The position numbers and the translations under genes were made by a program. Under the pieces are notes generated by a model, which did no database searches, was not told the origin of the DNA, and was given only the letters and a program-made list of their open reading frames with translations. From the NCBI RefSeq assembly GCF_006442315.1, contig NZ_VFVY01000002.1, forward strand, positions 1-64,000: a stretch of DNA of 64,000 bases, in the 5' to 3' direction. Positions 62,545 through 64,000 of this stretch are shown in pieces (position 1 is the stretch's first letter; each line of letters opens with the position of its first letter). Source of the DNA: Mesorhizobium sp. B2-3-4. GTDB taxonomy: Bacteria; Pseudomonadota; Alphaproteobacteria; Rhizobiales; Rhizobiaceae.

Positions 62545-63467
62545 GCGGCAGTCTCCGGCTGCGGGGTTTCGGCATTGTAGACGACGAGCGGAAATTTCTC
62601 CGGCGCGTCCTTGTCGGCCATGCTGCCCAGCCGTGGAACCGCCGAAATCAGAGCTCGTGTGTAGCGGTGCTGGGGATCGGCGAAGATCTGGTTCACGGAG
62701 CCCGTTTCGACGATCTCGCCTTTCAGCATGACGCAGACACGGTCGGCGATTTCGGCAACGACGCCCATGTCATGCGTGATGAAAAGCACAGACATGCCGA
62801 TCTCGCGCTGGAGCGCGCGGACAAGATCCAGGATCTGCGCCTGGATGGTGACGTCGAGCGCGGTGGTCGGTTCGTCAAGGATCATCAGGGAAGGGCGGCA
62901 CGCCAATGCTATGGCGATCATGACGCGTTGGCGCATGCCCCCGGACAATTGGTGCGGATACTGATCGAGCCGTCGGGCGGCGTCCGGCACGCGTACCAGT
63001 TTAAGCACGTTCAGCGCGATCTCGCGCGCCTCGCGTGGCGACTTGCCCTGATGCCGCGTCACCACCTCGGCGATTTGGTCGCCGACGGTGAAGACCGGGT
63101 TGAGACTGGACATCGGATCCTGGAATACGATGGAAAACTCGAAACCGCGCAGGCCTTCCATGCGCTTCTCTGACAGCGTCGCCAGATCAACCGCGCCGCC
63201 ATCCTTGAGCCTCATCAGGATGCGCCCGCCTGTGATCCTGGCTCCATCGTATTCGGTCAGGCGCATGATTGTCATGGCGGTCACGGATTTGCCCGAGCCT
63301 GATTCGCCCACCAATGCAACCGTCTCGCCACGCTTGATGTGGAACGACACGCCTTGAACCGCCCGCACAGCGTTCGCGGCCCTTGAGCCGAAGCGGACTT
63401 CAAGGTTTTCGACCGATAATATGACGTCGTCGGGCAGGCTCGCAGTGGCGGCGGATCTGGCAGTCAA
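62541..63467 (-). CDS. Oligopeptide/dipeptide-type ABC transporter ATP-binding protein (DppD/OppD family)
   Basis: The ATPase has [20 protein letters not shown], Walker [19 protein letters not shown]-loop [20 protein letters not shown], signature [15 protein letters not shown] and Walker [20 protein letters not shown], typical of DppD. TTG 63467 with GGAG 7 bases upstream gives 308 residues; a TTG at 63533 would add 22 residues with no homology. It is the first gene of its transcript, with the LysR end 239 bases upstream on the same strand. Confidence 0.88.
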   Translation of the reverse strand: MTARSAATASLPDDVILSVENLEVRFGSRAANAVRAVQGVSFHIKRGETVALVGESGSGKSVTAMTIMRLTEYDGARITGGRILMRLKDGGAVDLATLSEKRMEGLRGFEFSIVFQDPMSSLNPVFTVGDQIAEVVTRHQGKSPREAREIALNVLKLVRVPDAARRLDQYPHQLSGGMRQRVMIAIALACRPSLMILDEPTTALDVTIQAQILDLVRALQREIGMSVLFITHDMGVVAEIADRVCVMLKGEIVETGSVNQIFADPQHRYTRALISAVPRLGSMADKDAPEKFPLVVYNAETPQPETAA

Positions 63468-63647
63468 CAAAGCACTCCGGGCCGTTCGTTCTCGATATCC
63501 GGCATCGAACGCGGTGAGCCTCCGTGCTGTCAATAGGCCCGGACGCGCTGGCGGCTGGGAACCGTGACGCTAGCGATCCCTCTGGAGGTATCCACACACA
63601 TAGACTACCGGGCGATTATTGGCGTTTACGCCCAATCACTTGAAACT

Positions 63648-63662
63648 ATGCAAAATTTGCAT
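63648..63662. promoter_or_regulatory. Perfect palindrome upstream of the oligopeptide ATPase genes
   Basis: ATGCAAAATTTGCAT is a 7-bp perfect inverted repeat around one base, with a T-N11-A core (T 63649, A 63661), the usual LysR recognition shape. It lies between the LysR gene end (63706) and the ATPase start (63467), about 180 bases from the latter. Confidence 0.5.
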
Positions 63663-63705
63663 CTCTCCATCGGATTTCGCATGACGTGACGTGGCGGCCG
63701 ACAGA

Positions 63706-64000
63706 CTAGCGCATTGCCAGGGCCGGGTCGGCCAAATTACGTCCGCTCGCCTGTTCCGCGGTGCGCGAAAGGTATTTCCAGAGCGCCTCGCCGTCTCGGC
63801 TGCGCGTTCCCACGCGCCGGAAAATCCTGATCTCGATTTCGAGCGACATCTGATGTCCGCCGATCTGAATCAATTCGCCTTGCGCGATCGATTTTTGGAC
63901 GCAGATTTGCGGCAGCCAGACGACGCCTTGTCCGGCAATCGCCATCTGCTTCAAGCCCTCGGCCAGCGAAGACTGGTAGACAATGCTGAGATTGAGTGGA
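63706..64000 (-). CDS. LysR family transcriptional regulator, C-terminal part (partial)
   Basis: The frame is open to the window edge and ends with TAG at 63706. The visible 97 residues include PLNLSIVYQSSLAEGLKQMA, IAGQGVVWLPQICVQKSIAQ and GELIQIGGHQMSLEIEIRIF, the end of a LysR effector domain (the G-x-G-V/I-x-x-L-P pattern is typical). The DNA-binding domain lies outside the window. It may regulate the oligopeptide ATPase genes through the palindrome between them. Confidence 0.82.
   Translation of the reverse strand, partial: PLNLSIVYQSSLAEGLKQMAIAGQGVVWLPQICVQKSIAQGELIQIGGHQMSLEIEIRIFRRVGTRSRDGEALWKYLSRTAEQASGRNLADPALAMR

Noticed and set aside
1..64000. tRNA, rRNA, CRISPR arrays, insertion sequences, integrases or attachment sites
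   Set aside because: None was recognised by reading both strands; intergenic gaps are short and hold no cloverleaf, spaced repeats or transposase-like frames. A dedicated search could still find a diverged element.

Overview
The window looks like chromosome or megaplasmid DNA of a soil- or plant-associated alphaproteobacterium of the Rhizobiales, most like Mesorhizobium or a close relative. This is inferred from high G+C coding sequence, dense short-gap operons, many paralogous amino-acid ABC transporters, LysR/MocR/Lrp regulators and a DUF1127 protein. No rRNA, tRNA, CRISPR array, transposase or integrase was recognised.

Nearly all of the window is a patchwork of nitrogen-compound catabolic clusters, each with its own transporter and regulator. 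(1) 1-16.7 kb: the end of an aldehyde dehydrogenase, a class I aminotransferase, a ThDP-dependent enzyme, an Lrp regulator, an Asp/Glu-type racemase, a succinate-semialdehyde-type dehydrogenase, a DadA-type flavoenzyme, an ornithine cyclodeaminase-like protein, a XRE-cupin regulator, a complete Liv-type transporter (SBP, H, M, G, F) and a GMC oxidoreductase. The Liv operon and the GMC gene have almost identical promoter/operator sequences, and a related half-site lies in the racemase/dehydrogenase intergenic region. (2) 17.1-20.1 kb: an autotransporter. (3) 20.1-27.8 kb: LysR with quinone oxidoreductase, RidA and PhzF; then GNAT, an MFS carrier, a second PhzF with a dienelactone hydrolase, and an ABM-type protein. 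(4) 27.8-35.4 kb: DUF3303, AraC, an exported metallo-beta-lactamase-fold lactonase-like protein, a 3-hydroxyisobutyrate dehydrogenase-type enzyme, MocR, LysR, DUF1127 and an MFS carrier.

(5) 35.5-45.3 kb: minus-strand Liv genes with three binding proteins and two LivH but only one LivM, LivG and LivF, so subunit sharing is likely; an HCCA isomerase and a DUF5990 protein sit among them. (6) 45.5-55.3 kb: a LysR gene and a seven-gene plus-strand operon (aldehyde dehydrogenase, a racemase-fold protein without any cysteine, a dihydroxyphthalate decarboxylase-like protein, a second aldehyde dehydrogenase, aspartate dehydrogenase, GMC oxidoreductase, aspartase/fumarase). A 17-bp palindrome before the LysR gene is repeated, with 14 of 17 bases kept, before the operon. 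This is the best candidate here for an undescribed pathway: it seems to end in aspartate, oxaloacetate or fumarate plus ammonia. (7) 55.7-61.5 kb: a polar amino-acid ABC transporter with two amine/amino-acid flavoenzymes. (8) 61.6-64 kb: two oligopeptide-type ABC ATPases without adjacent permeases, then a LysR gene that runs off the end.

Starts were chosen from Shine-Dalgarno spacing and family length; several are GTG or TTG. Substrates are not fixed by sequence alone, so pathway statements are inferences.
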